Shown one piece after another: positions 49,346-60,129 of a stretch of DNA of 64,000 nt. This DNA is from Trichostrongylus colubriformis. Taxonomy: Eukaryota; Nematoda; Chromadorea; Rhabditida; Trichostrongylidae. Below the pieces are notes generated by a model. The model was not told the origin of the DNA, did no database searches, and saw only the letters and a list, made by a program, of their open reading frames with translations. A program made the translations under genes and the position numbers. Every line of letters starts with the position of its first letter. Positions within the stretch are counted from its first letter, which is position 1. Location of the stretch: assembly GCA_963978905.1 (NCBI GenBank), contig OZ022256.1, positions 57,314,646-57,378,645 of the forward strand, written 5' to 3'.

Positions 49346-49683
49346 CGTAATTCGACGAGCCCCTGCGCCTTTTGGAAGAGCTGGACGAGCGAACATCTTT
49401 GGACTCTCGTGTTCAACTGGATGCAGTGTCTCCAAAAGAGCTGACTCCGAAAGATCGTCTTTTGCGTCTACTTCCATCTGAAGGGATCAATTATTCTGTC
49501 ATCAAATTTTCAATTTGAAGTCAGTGGCAGTCGATTTTGGAGAACAAGCTGAAATTCAAAGACAGCTCACCTTTTTACTCAGTTCTATTCCTAAATGTTT
49601 AGTGGCAGTTTCCAAAAACGGCGACTTGCAACTCGAGTACAACATACGTTCCTTGATTGAGCTACCCGACGATGGCAACGAGT
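49346..49683 (+). pseudogene. Protein-coding fragment of unknown origin, frameshifted
   Basis: One plus-strand frame from about 49354 reads LRLLEELDERTSLDSRVQLD, AVSPKELTPKDRLLRLLPSE and GINYSVI; after a one-base shift near 49505 another frame continues KSVAVDFGEQAEIQRQLTFL and LVAVSKNGDLQLEYNIRSLI to a TAA. The composition is convincingly protein-like in both halves. No start codon is visible. It may be a retrotransposon or gene relic; I do not recognise the family. Confidence 0.35.
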
Positions 49684-50654
49684 AAATGAAAACTAAAATT
49701 AATATTTAATTATGCAACATCACCAACATTCAATTACACAAAAGGTTTGGCGAAAAAGAATCGTTCTCAGAGCGAATTGATCGTTAAAGAAAAAATTGTC
49801 ACATTCGTGTGCGTGAAAGGAGCTTCTGCCAGAAGTTCTCGGATTGCGCTGCAACGGGTGTGGTGCAGTAAAAGCCGGCGCGGCGTCGCGAACGCGACAC
49901 AAAGGAAGTTTTGCTAGGGATGTAGCATGGAATCAGAGACAGAACTGCAAAGTGACATGGCTCGTGTTGCACGTGACCACCCTTTTCATAATATGTTAAT
50001 CAGTGATTCGATAACGACGATAACGATAGAGCGATTATTAATGACACTTGACACTTTATGACATTACACGCATGTAAGAGAAAAAATTGCCAGCAAATAT
50101 CCGGCATCAGAATTATAAGGAAAGGAGAAGAACCGTACAGTATCTCTGCTGTCCTACCCTGAGAATCCAATCGGCTCTGCTATAGTAAATATTTAACAAA
50201 GAAAGAGCCAGGATGCAGTTCTCGAATAAATCCTGTTTCATTGGCAGATTATATAACGAGCTGTACCCCAGTAGCTATTATTGCAACCTAGTTTGCCCAA
50301 ATGTAAAACTAAAACTTGAAATACTACCCCACAGTGCATAACATACTGAGACAAGCGCCAGTGGAGTTAAGATGGTGTCGCGAACGCGTCTCAATCCACA
50401 GTCTTACGCTGTGACTTTCACGCACGTATAGTGAGCAAGAATCACGTGGCGTGATACGGCATAGCCCTCCTTTGTACCACACTCAAGTATGACGCCACAT
50501 TAAAAGGATAGCATTACCAGATTTAGACCATCGACGCTCGTATTTTGACCCAGTTATCGCCAATAATTACGCTTCGCATGTTCGCGTTATCCTTTTAGTC
50601 CATACCATAGAAATCAAATATGCAGAGCCTCTGTGATAATGAAAGGATACTTAC
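49684..50654. other. Expected site of the last twinfilin exon(s), not located
   Basis: The sixth recognisable twinfilin exon ends at 50655 in mid-domain, so the terminal exons should lie below it, but I cannot find the expected FIYSMPG/RERMLY-type motif. About 33 bp at 50151-50181 (CTGTCCTACCCTGAGAATCC) recur at 51881-51911 inside a twinfilin intron. Confidence 0.4.
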
Positions 50655-53600
50655 AGGTAGAAGACTTTGGGAAGCCATCACTATCGTGTTGAAACCGGAA
50701 GAAAGTATATCGTGGTTTATCTCTAGGAATTTTACTGGCTAGTTTGCTTGCTGGGAGAGTCTCTTCCGTTGCTTCCAATTTGATAGCTTCGTTCAGCGTG
50801 TCAACCTGCAACACACAGTATGCGCCTGGGGACTCTATGCAAATCTATGAACTCGGAAAACAAAACATCTATGAACTACCTAATCAAGTAATTTATTATA
50901 CGGACAATTTGGAAGATAACATGTAAATACAGTATAGCAAATATGGATAAATACAAATAATAAGTAAATATTATTTGCGACGCAAATGTGTAATCAAAAG
51001 GAACGAACCGATAGCTGAACAAGGGCCAATTGCCCTTGTGCGAGCTTCCGTACGGCGTCTTCAGCATTTCGATCAAGTGGGAAAGCAACACCCTTCATAT
51101 GCTGTGGTCCTGCATGAGCAACTGCCGCACGTTCTTGGTGAGCGGTGTGAAGTTCTATAATTTTCCACATCAAACAGCGAAGAAAAAATTAGAGCCTATT
51201 TTACCTTACCTCGCTCAACCTCGCTCATCGGACCCAGTTCAGATTTTGTCTTCAGCCAGTTTTCAAATGATTCGAGAGAAAGATCCTAAATCAATCAAAC
51301 GATCTTGACAAATTTTAGCTGTTGCTGGGCCGCCTCCAGCACAGACAAAAGTGAAAATTTTCGGCAATCCCACAAACCTTCCTGTCTGTGACATGTTTTT
51401 CATGCTCAACATAACAAGGCCCAAATTCGCTTTTAAAAGTGGCACGAGTAGCAGCTAATAACATTTTTTCTTTGATAGGTGCACGATCATCGGCAAATCT
51501 GGAAAAAGGGAGTGTGTGGGACATAAAAAATAGTTTCGACCACATTCTCGCAAATTCTCACATGCGTATCCTAAAACACTACCACTACTTCAAATTGTCA
51601 CATTTCGTTTCGTGTAAAACAAAAGTACTAACGTAATCAAAATCCATTCGGTAATAGTATTGAGCCGGAATAGAATAAAGCACGGTTCGAAAGCATCGAC
51701 ACATTCAGGAAGAGTGGCTCGCCAATCATCTCTCCAGTTACCCGTACCAGCGTACTCGTAATTGGGCGTGAGTTCCTCTAAAACAGAGACCAATGAGCAA
51801 TCACAAGTGCGAATATTGTAATAATCTAGCGCTTCTGGACCCATGAGACTTGTCCTCCTATTTATGATCGCTTTTTGCAGCTGTCCTACCCTGAGAATCC
51901 AATTAGCTCTGCTTCCATCCCACTGGTACAATTTGAATTGCCATGGAGAACATGTTAAGTGTGACACTATCGTCACATTTCTACCACAATGAGTGAAAGG
52001 GCTGCACACAAGTAAAGTGATTTTTGTAAAACTGTTCCGGGGAAAGGTTTCTGCTGCCTCAGCACCCTTTAGGGAAATCAACGTCCGAATCCTGTACAAG
52101 CCTCGGCCTAGAATCCACGTCAACAAATACCACTATTCCGGAGCACACGCCTGAGGATGATGATCAGGAAGAGGGCTTCTCTAATTCACGTATCTCAAAT
52201 GTAATCGTTTGTTTGATAATGTTTGTGTTTCTTTCGAAATACGAACTCATTCTTTTGACTACTTTTAATCCTACGAGCTCAAAACGATCAGTTCACTGGA
52301 GCGGGTTCGAAGCTTCACTAGAGAGCTTTTGTAAATGCATTAGGATAGCATACCATCGAATTCCATCCAGTACTACTAAAAATAAAAAACTCGGGCTGTC
52401 AACTCAGCTTTCAGACGAAAGAGAAACGATTTTTTGCTTTTGAATAAGCTCATCCACGGTGTAAAACTTAAACATGCAAGCCTTGTGTCACTCAATCATC
52501 TGTCACTAGAGGTTCTGCTATCAAGTATAATGTAGGTAAAGCAAAACTCAACTGTAAAAGTTATTTTTTATTCATAGAGTCATTCCCTTATTTTATAGCT
52601 TCGTAGTAACCACGCTGTACGTTGCGCCACAGCTCATTCAAAAGATTTTTGAGCGAGCACATAAGTTCATGAGGCTCCGCAGTTGGTTTAGAACTATGCA
52701 CTTATATATATGTAAATATATGCGCGTTCTCTTTTGCGTTCAATTTTTTTTTACCCAGAGCCTGTCGAGTCGTCGAGTTGTTCATTGTTCTGTTGTTGGT
52801 TTCACACGAGTCCTCTCGTGTAATGAATAATAAAGGACATCAACAAGAAAATGATCAACTCCACCAGCTCTTCTCGGTTGTGCCAGGCGCCAAACCTTGC
52901 ATAGAGCCAGCCTTATCAGGTCAATCTTATTACTCGTTCTGAGAAACCTGTCATCAACTGCCGAACCCCAAATAAGTTGGAAAGTTCCCATTAACTGACG
53001 TCAGATTGTTGCCAACGGTCAGCGCTATTCAATGGGCTTCCACAATAACAAAGACAGCTCATCTTGGGATTCAGGTTGAGTGTCTTGCGCGCTCGGGATA
53101 ATCCACCGCACTGTTTACCCCGCATATACTACCGATCACACACACAAAAATGCCAGCAAACTTTCCTCTGAAGAACGAGTCGATACAGCTAAGTGGTCTC
53201 AGCATAGTATCAAACAAAATCATGAACGCAGGACTTCATTACCGATTACCGATTTCAATATGTTGATTTCAATTGTGAAACTTCAGTCATTCGACAGTCT
53301 GCTCCCGCGCTGAGCGGTCGGTTCATTGATCGCTCCCGCCATGAGCACGCTCACCCCCCTGAATCCCAAAAAAAGGAAACCCTCCTCTCCATTTATGGCT
53401 CATATTTCCCAAACACTGTCCGAGGACTGCTCTGCTTTATTATCTGAACTGCACTCCGTCCTCCAGCAGAAAGCGCCTGAAGCGCTACCACTTCTGGAGA
53501 AACTGGTTAGTTCTCTTATTCCTGACCCAACTGAGATAGTTGAGGCCGAAAAAAGATCGCGTTCCGTCGTTATTGCTGGAGTGCCTGAAAAGTGGGAAGA

Positions 53601-56600
53601 TTCATCGCCGTCTCAGCGTCAAGCTGCCACTGAGGAAGCAGTAAGTCACATTTTAGACGTCCTTGACATTGAAGCTAGGCCAGTTGAAGTTTACAGGTTA
53701 GGGAAGAGGGAGCCGGGTAAAACGCGCCTCATTAAATGCGTGTTTTCCGCTCGCCGGTTTTATAGGGAAACGCTTAAGAATGCGAAGGAGTTAAGAAATG
53801 TTTCTCAGTTTAAGAATGTTTTCATTCGAAGGTCTCTTACGTCGGAGGAACTGGAAAAGGAGAGGAAGCTTCGTGCCAGGGCTAGAGAACTGAACGAAGG
53901 ACTACCCAATGGCGAGAGGCTTTATGTGGTTTTCCGACAGCAGGTGGTAAAGAGAACTGAAATACCTGCTATTCTCAGCAAAAATTCAAAAAACTGATTA
54001 GAGCCCGCGTCACCCCCAGTCTTTCTTGTCTCTTACTTAATGCCCGAAGCCTGGTAAACAAAATCTCGGAATTCCACCATCTCATTTCTGTTTATAAGCC
54101 CACAACTGCTTTAGTTACTGAGACATGGTTTAGTTCGAAAATCGATGATAGTGAGGTAATTTCTGATTTACCGTATCAGATCGTCAGGAAAGATAGAAAA
54201 AATAGGAGAGGTGGTGGAATTTGTGCTCTTCTCCTTAGTCATCTTTCTTTTAAACTAGTGCAATTTGATTCTTCCAGTTTCTCAGCGGATGTGCTATGCT
54301 TCGATATAATAGGTGATATCCTTTGCTATACTCGGTTTGTACTTGTGTATCGCCCTCCCAACCACTCAGTGTTTGAAGATGATGAGCTCTGTGGCCTTTT
54401 ATCCGACTTGTGTTCTGTTCCTCTAAATGTGGTACTCCTGGGCGATTTCAACTTGGATATTGATTGGTCTACAGTTGGTGACCCACTACCCAGGCAACAC
54501 CGTTTTCGTAAATTTGCTTCTCTCTTTTCCCATCTTAACCTCGAGCAATTCATAAGAGAGCCCACTTGTGGTGATTCCATTCTTGACCTAGTTTTTTCGT
54601 CCCCCAATTTTGTGTCTAATGTTGTGCTCGGTCCCCCACTCGGTACATCGGATCATAACATCGTGATCTTCTCAGTCAATGTCCCAGCACAAGACATGGC
54701 GGGAAAAGAATTCAGGTGCTTCCCTAGGGCTAATGTTGAGGCGATCAATAGAGAGTTGTGCAGCGTCAACTGGTTTTCTGTTTTCAATAATTATGACTCT
54801 ATTGATGATGTGTACCATCGATTTCTAGATGTAATTCGTTTACTGATTGATCGTTTTGTCCCGATAAAGAAACTATGTTCCGTTGTTAAGAGTTACCCAC
54901 GGCACATCAGGAACCTGTTCGAGCATAGGGAAAGGTTGTTCAAATTAACAGAGAATCCCTTATCATCTGATGAATACAAAAAGGTTAACAGAAAATTTAT
55001 TTCTCATCTGAAACGCTATCTCGCTTTCAAAGAAAGAAAACTGTCCACGTGCCGGAACATGAAAAATCTTTTCTCGTATGTGAGTAAGCGCATGGGTAGC
55101 AAGAAGAAAGCGTTTCTTCTTCATGGTTCTGATGGCCGAATTCTTACTACTCCTTCAGATAAATCCAACGCCTTGGCCGAACATTTTGCGAGTGTTTTTG
55201 ATTCCGCCGATGACGTTTCGGGTAGTGTTCCTATTGTGATCGGTTCGGACTGTCCTTTGCCAGTTATTGACCCTACCGTCGTGTATAAATACCTACGTAA
55301 GATTAAAAGCTCGCTTTCATTGCCGTCAGACGACATCCCCGCCATCTTCTATAAAATGTTTGCCAAAAAACTCGCCATCCCTCTCAGTCATATTTTCAAT
55401 ATATCACTTATGATGGGGCAAGTGCCGTCCGTTTGGAAACAATCTATTGTCACGGCGATTCCTAAGAAATCGTCAGCGTCAACGCCAGATGATTTCAGAC
55501 CCATTAGTATTACGCCAACACCCTGTAAAGTGATGGAAAAGATTTTGAAAGCTTGCTTTCTTAAATGGCTTGAAGAACTCAATCTTGTCCCGCGTGAGCA
55601 GTTTGGATTTGTCAAAAATTCCTCAACATGTCTTCAACTTCTAGAATGTGTACACTCGTGGATGGAGGCCCTTAGCTCATCGAAAAATGTTGGCATCATA
55701 TATTTTGACTTGAGCAAGGCATTTGACACAGTCAATCATGAAAGGCTACTGGGCAAACTTAGTAGTATTGGCATACGAGGAGCTTTGCTCGACTGGCTTA
55801 GATCTTATCTTTTGGATAGGAGTTTCGTTGTCAATTTTCATGGAACCTATTCCAACTTGAAAAAATGCCCCTCAGGTGTCCCACAAGGTGGAGTTCTCTC
55901 GCCACTTTTATTTCTCATATATACAATGGATCTTTCTTCGGCTCTTATCGAGAATGACATCAAAATTTACGCATTTGCAGACGACATTAAAGCCTTCACT
56001 ACTTTTGATCGCTCACAATTTGATGCTAAAAAATCCCTCATGGATGAAGTTTTAAACCGTATGTCATCATGGACAAATGAGTGGGGCCTGAGGCTCAATC
56101 TCTCAAAAACTTGTATTCTAACGTTGGGCAATAAAGCGCCCTGTCTAAGTTTGGAAAGATTGCCTCAGTCCAGTGTCGTCAGTGAAGTTCGTGATCTTGG
56201 TGTAATCATTTCTAGCTCAATGAGGTGGGAAAGCCACATAGATGCCATTGTTTCGAGGGCGTTTCGTTGTCTTTATAGCCTGTTCAGGATCGTTAAAACA
56301 TCGGACCTGACCGTTCTGATCAAGCTATATAAGGCATATGTACTTCCTATCCTGGAATACTGTAGTCAAGTTTGGAGCCCATCTTCCAAGAAACTTATTT
56401 ACAAAATTGAAAGAGTCCAGATGACCTTCACTAGGCTAGTTTACTTCAGAGCCTTCCCAGATCCAGGTTATCCTAGGTCTATGCCATCTTATAGTATACG
56501 CCTCAGAGAGCTGGCCCTTAAGAGCCTGCTCTACAGACGAACCTTTGCTGTGGCGTTCAGAGTAATCAATGGTAAGACTCGCCTTGTCTCCTCTCAATTT

Positions 56601-58832
56601 TGGCGCTTTAGGCCTTCTTCTCTAAGAAGGCCTTGTTTCAACATATTTGTTTCTAGATCTATGCACCGTGTTCGGTCCTCTCACAATTTTTGCAGCTCTG
56701 CCTTTTTCTACAGAACCTCTGCATGGCTCAACAAGTTACCTCTGGACGTCATTCGGTCGACTAGCATTACAAGCTTTAAAAGAGCTCTTCTGGAGACAGA
56801 TCTTATGCACGTGCTTGGGATATCTGATTTTTGATCTTTTCTCTTTCCAGTTTTTGTTGCTGTAATATTTCGTCTTTCCTTCCTAAGTAATTTCGTGGTT
56901 TTATTGCTAACTATGTTGCTATTCACTAATTCTCAGTTTCTCTCTATTCTCCTTCAGCTTTATGTTATACATTGACGTTTACTGTCGATGGCGCATGTCG
57001 GTGCTGAGTTGCCAGTGTCCAATTGAGAGAGGTATCCTCCTTCTGCTGATTCGGATTCTAGTCTCAACCCACATAGTTGGTTGCTCTACTTGCTTTACTA
57101 TTGCATGCAAGCTATGCTACAATTATGTGCACTTTACGTTGCTGTTGACTGCTACATTTTCCAGCCACTTTTTCTAGCGGGTACTCAATCATTGCGCTCA
57201 GTTAATTGCCTTGCAAGCACCACCGAGCCAGCGGGTAGGGTCCGTGTTTAGGTCAATGAGATGCCAACCTGCATCCGCCCTCCATGCTGCGGCCTCGGGC
57301 TTGGTTATCTTCTTGGCTTTTAACTAGGCTGCCCCTGATTGACCTCATCTTGCGAGATTTATTTCCTTCAACCCGCAAATAATCACTTTGTGCTACTACT
57401 TTTCGTTGCGATCAGCATGCTTTGTCAGCATTAACAACCAACTATTGTCAAGGGTTCATACATTGTGGGCTACCGCACAAAAATACGGGAGGAGAACCTT
57501 GCTTTGATTGGTATCTGGTTTTACTTAGAGGTCTCACTTATCTAGCTTTTTGTATATGCTTTTGTGTTGCTAACTTAAGCCTGTTCTACGTTACTAACAC
57601 ATGCGGGTTCTAAGCACCGTGTCATGCATTCAAATAAATAAATAAATATGCCATGACGCACTTCGTCAAGGTGTCTCAATCATTAGTTGGGCGCGATATA
57701 CAGACAAGAAAATTCTAAAAGTTTACACGATCATTTCCCCCGTACACCCTACTCTTCCTTAACAGAGTAACTTTCCAATGCATAGACTGCGCAATGCCGC
57801 CGCTCAAAGTCAACCCTTGCCTCATTCCATTAAATCTTGGCTGTCATCCATCGCATCCTTCGGCATCCTATACGGATGAGTGTTCACATTCGATCACATC
57901 CAAAGTGTTTAGCAGTATTTTTATAGGAATCTCTGGAATTCATGAGCAATGGGAGATTCACAGCGACCGTGATGTGTAATGAAACTTGTGCGATATTATT
58001 CAAGGAGCAGCGGTACGAAGGCGAAGAGGCCTATTCTTTCCCTTCTCACGCGACGATCATGATTCATGGCGATAACATACGTGCTACTCCATGCAGCATC
58101 ACGCTTACCCATTATTCATGAACCAAGCGAAAAATAAATAGAGGCATACCCAAGCTAAAAGCTCTCTCTTCGTTCGGGAAAAAGGGAATAACCGCCTCCT
58201 TTCAGAAGCAGAAGAATAGAATTTTCCTTTTGTCGTGTTGACAACACATGCAAAGTGGTTATCATCGTTTCCTTCACGGGATCTTACCGGAATAAGACTA
58301 ACATATTGCTTCACATATACTCGCCTCACAGCATGAGTTTTTCATGTCACTCCATTTCTAATTCCGCTCGAAATCCTTTGGAAACGTATGGCGAAAAGAG
58401 GAGGAAGCTTGTTCAGGAAATACTGGTAAGGCAAGCCAAGCATTAAATCGCTCCCGCATGTGTCACAAGAGGAGCCACCGCGCCAACGCGCCACCTGGTT
58501 TACAGCTCTCACTCCTCGCGGCCTCACAGGTAGAATGCCGCGCTCCAAGACTTCACTCCTCCTGCACGTCGCAATACATCCACGATCATCGCAGAAGTAA
58601 TGCAAATAGGTGTACCGGCTCAGGAAAAGGGGCAGGAAGAAAATGCCAAATATGCAAAAAAAAAACCATATAAAAATGGGGCTGTAACACCCCTGACTAC
58701 CGTTTCCAAACCGAGGACTAAAACAGATATGTAAAACGTCAAAACTGGACTCACCACTTCTCACGACGACTTTAATGAGACGCAGCTTTGCTTGCTTGCC
58801 AAGACTGAATGCATGCCGCAGTGCGTCGTTAG
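50655..58832 (-). CDS. twf-2: Twinfilin (two ADF-H actin monomer-binding/capping protein), partial
   Basis: Six exons join in phase: 58832-58755, 51777-51633, 51498-51378, 51285-51210, 51154-51009 and 50805-50655. The reading runs ANDALRHAFSLGKQAKLRLI, EELTPNYEYAGTGNWRDDW, ECVDAFEPCFILFRLNT, RAPIKEKMLLAATRATFK, KDLSLESFENWLKTKSE, HMKGVAFPLDRNAEDAV and IPRDKPRYTFFRFQHD, in the same order as animal twinfilins: first ADF-H domain, linker with GVAFP, start of the second ADF-H domain. Twinfilin binds ADP-actin monomers and caps filament barbed ends. A short first exon with the ATG (ending in phase 1) above 58832 and the last exon(s) below 50655 were not found. The second intron found (51778-58754) is 7 kb because it carries a LINE. 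The symbol is by orthology to the C. elegans gene. Confidence 0.88.
53341..53997 (+). CDS. LINE ORF1 protein, 218 aa
   Basis: The ATG at 53341 has a strong context (GCCATGA). The product opens with a basic stretch (LNPKKRKPSS) and a Leu-rich, probably coiled-coil region (SALLSELHSVLQQKAPEALP). An RRM-like domain typical of nematode LINE ORF1 proteins follows (RSVVIAGVPEKWEDSSPSQ, VEVYRLGKREPGKTRLIKCV, NVFIRRSLTSEELEKERKL). Such proteins bind the element RNA. The ORF ends AAA AAC TGA, where A AAA AAC forms a -1 slippery heptamer. Confidence 0.8.
   Translation: MSTLTPLNPKKRKPSSPFMAHISQTLSEDCSALLSELHSVLQQKAPEALPLLEKLVSSLIPDPTEIVEAEKRSRSVVIAGVPEKWEDSSPSQRQAATEEAVSHILDVLDIEARPVEVYRLGKREPGKTRLIKCVFSARRFYRETLKNAKELRNVSQFKNVFIRRSLTSEELEKERKLRARARELNEGLPNGERLYVVFRQQVVKRTEIPAILSKNSKN
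53988..53994 (+). promoter_or_regulatory. Putative -1 ribosomal frameshift heptamer
   Basis: A AAA AAC in the ORF1 frame (codons AAA at 53989-53991 and AAC at 53992-53994) sits immediately before the ORF1 stop TGA. A -1 slip there moves ribosomes straight into the ORF2 frame at CTG ATT AGA, which then stays open to 56834. The ORF2 frame has a stop at 53958-53960, so the two ORFs overlap only around this site, and ORF2 has no early ATG of its own. Confidence 0.6.
53994..56834 (+). CDS. LINE ORF2: endonuclease-reverse transcriptase
   Basis: The AP-endonuclease domain comes first: LLNARSLVNK (about 54042), ALVTETWF with the catalytic Glu, RRGGGICALL, VVLLGDFNLDID and the terminal GTSDHNIVIF histidine motif. 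The reverse transcriptase follows: DDFRPISITPTPCKVMEKI, REQFGFVKNSSTCLQLLE, YFDLSKAFDTVNHERLLGKL, PSGVPQGGVLSPLLFLIY and the active site YAFADDIKAF. It closes with the CR1-like C-terminal block SWTNEWGLRLNLSKT, CLYSLFRIVK and AWLNKLPLDVI. All catalytic motifs are intact. The first in-frame Met/Val-type start (54258) would cut off half of the endonuclease, so translation must enter from ORF1. Confidence 0.88.
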   Translation: MIRARVTPSLSCLLLNARSLVNKISEFHHLISVYKPTTALVTETWFSSKIDDSEVISDLPYQIVRKDRKNRRGGGICALLLSHLSFKLVQFDSSSFSADVLCFDIIGDILCYTRFVLVYRPPNHSVFEDDELCGLLSDLCSVPLNVVLLGDFNLDIDWSTVGDPLPRQHRFRKFASLFSHLNLEQFIREPTCGDSILDLVFSSPNFVSNVVLGPPLGTSDHNIVIFSVNVPAQDMAGKEFRCFPRANVEAINRELCSVNWFSVFNNYDSIDDVYHRFLDVIRLLIDRFVPIKKLCSVVKSYPRHIRNLFEHRERLFKLTENPLSSDEYKKVNRKFISHLKRYLAFKERKLSTCRNMKNLFSYVSKRMGSKKKAFLLHGSDGRILTTPSDKSNALAEHFASVFDSADDVSGSVPIVIGSDCPLPVIDPTVVYKYLRKIKSSLSLPSDDIPAIFYKMFAKKLAIPLSHIFNISLMMGQVPSVWKQSIVTAIPKKSSASTPDDFRPISITPTPCKVMEKILKACFLKWLEELNLVPREQFGFVKNSSTCLQLLECVHSWMEALSSSKNVGIIYFDLSKAFDTVNHERLLGKLSSIGIRGALLDWLRSYLLDRSFVVNFHGTYSNLKKCPSGVPQGGVLSPLLFLIYTMDLSSALIENDIKIYAFADDIKAFTTFDRSQFDAKKSLMDEVLNRMSSWTNEWGLRLNLSKTCILTLGNKAPCLSLERLPQSSVVSEVRDLGVIISSSMRWESHIDAIVSRAFRCLYSLFRIVKTSDLTVLIKLYKAYVLPILEYCSQVWSPSSKKLIYKIERVQMTFTRLVYFRAFPDPGYPRSMPSYSIRLRELALKSLLYRRTFAVAFRVINGKTRLVSSQFWRFRPSSLRRPCFNIFVSRSMHRVRSSHNFCSSAFFYRTSAWLNKLPLDVIRSTSITSFKRALLETDLMHVLGISDF
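57649..58754. other. Remainder of the large twinfilin intron
   Basis: No exon is recognised between the LINE tail and the twinfilin exon at 58755. The minus-strand frame running on past 58755 is intron read-through. Confidence 0.6.
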
Positions 58833-59188
58833 CTGTAATGAGGAGCATTTTATAAGAGATCACAGAAATTCTATCATCATTTTTCGTTGCCTCAGCGAAA
58901 ACTTGATCATATGGAGTCATTTTTGAACAAACGGGTGCCGACAGTCATAATTCATAGGGTGCCATGGTCTGAAGACAACGTAGCGCCAAGAGTTATGACA
59001 TATGCGAAAAGTGGGAGAAAAAACATTGCAACGGCTCAATTCTGCAAATGCAGTTTCCCGTAAAAGGTGATTACGATCTAACCTGTGATTACGATCTAAC
59101 CTATGTTTAGAGATCTATTTAATAACCCTACGCTGAGCAATTCAGCCATCTAACCATACGTATGTTGAAGAAATTCATCATCATCCTC

Positions 59189-59248
59189 CAAACAATACTA
59201 TCGCTTTTGCCGCGCATGGGAAAGGCAAAAGCCGTGAATAATTGTTTG
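59189..59248. repeat. 60-nt imperfect hairpin, possible small-RNA precursor
   Basis: Outer arms CAAACAAT/ATTGTTTG and inner arms GCTTTTGCC/GGCAAAAGC flank an internal loop and a 12-nt terminal loop. The length and shape suit a pre-miRNA-like fold or a tiny MITE. It lies upstream (5') of the minus-strand twinfilin gene. Confidence 0.4.
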
Positions 59249-59474
59249 CTCAGCCAATGTTTCAATACAATAGCATATGACGAAATAACCTTTGATTATG
59301 GCAACTGTTTCACATTTCTCCGTTTATAAGCAGACAGATAGTGTCCCACTATTCCTACTTCCGACCATTCTGCGTGGGAGGGTTACTCAAAAAGAATGTC
59401 AGGTTACCCAAAATGTCGCCGGAATTTTGAGAAATCCGTTCGCGTGGCATGTTTCAAGGCTAAATGCATTAAGG

Positions 59475-59630
59475 CGTGAAGAGTCTTTTCGGAGCATTGA
59501 ACATTCATTCCCTCCCTTTTTTGACAAACAGTTTGAGATCTTTCGGTTCGGCTTTAACATGGTTGATGCTGTTGGTGGCCATAAAAGTGAAATCAGACAC
59601 CAAAGTAGTACCATAGCTCTGGCACGAGAG
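59475..59630 (+). repeat. 156-bp direct repeat, copy 1
   Basis: It is identical except for about four substitutions to 60130-60285, with equal length and sharp edges. In both copies the same frames stay open on each strand (plus: SFRSIEHSFPPFFDKQFE; minus: LLWPPTASTMLKPNRK). No family is recognised. Confidence 0.8.
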
Positions 59631-60129
59631 TTTAGCCACGCCCGAGGTATACAGCAATGCCAAATTAGATTATTGATTTTTATTAATGGAGATATTTATC
59701 CACTCTGAACGAAGATGGTGAATATGTATTTGATGTGAACCTTTCCTAAGATCCTCATCGACTTCCCACAGCGAAAGAATGAAACGCAAAGCTTCACGAT
59801 GAGTGCATCTCACCGATGGTCACGCAGCGGCTGATAGTCGCAAGCGGCTCTATGGTCAAGTGAATACACCAGGCCAAACATGAAGAAATGAGGTCAAACA
59901 GAACAGACACAAAGATTCAACACTACAGAGTGCTCTCGTATAAACTATTCCGAAACTATTTTTGGATGTTCTCGTTAGCATTATGAATAGATATTAAGAC
60001 CAACGCTCAGAACTGTTCTTCATGTGAACAGATAACAGACTCTTTTCAAAATCCCCAAAAACGTAGTATATGTATTCGAAAATATGTTTGCCAGCCGAGA
60101 GCGACCGTCTGTAATCCTGTAATAACACC

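Larger units (their letters stand above)
53060..57648 (+). mobile_element. CR1/jockey-type non-LTR retrotransposon, nearly intact
   Basis: ORF1 (53341-53997) and ORF2 (to 56834) are both open. They are followed by about 0.8 kb of 3' UTR ending in a short tandem tail (AAATAAATAAATAAATA, about 57630-57648), as in CR1-like elements that lack a long poly(A). The 5' limit is approximate: sequence from about 53060 looks like 5' UTR. I could not find a target-site duplication. The element lies antisense in a twinfilin intron. The absence of premature stops in either ORF suggests recent insertion. Confidence 0.82.

Noticed and set aside
54258..56834. ORF2 starting independently at 54258
   Set aside because: That codon is GTG and would remove the N-terminal endonuclease motifs NARSLVNK and ETW, which lie in the same open frame upstream.
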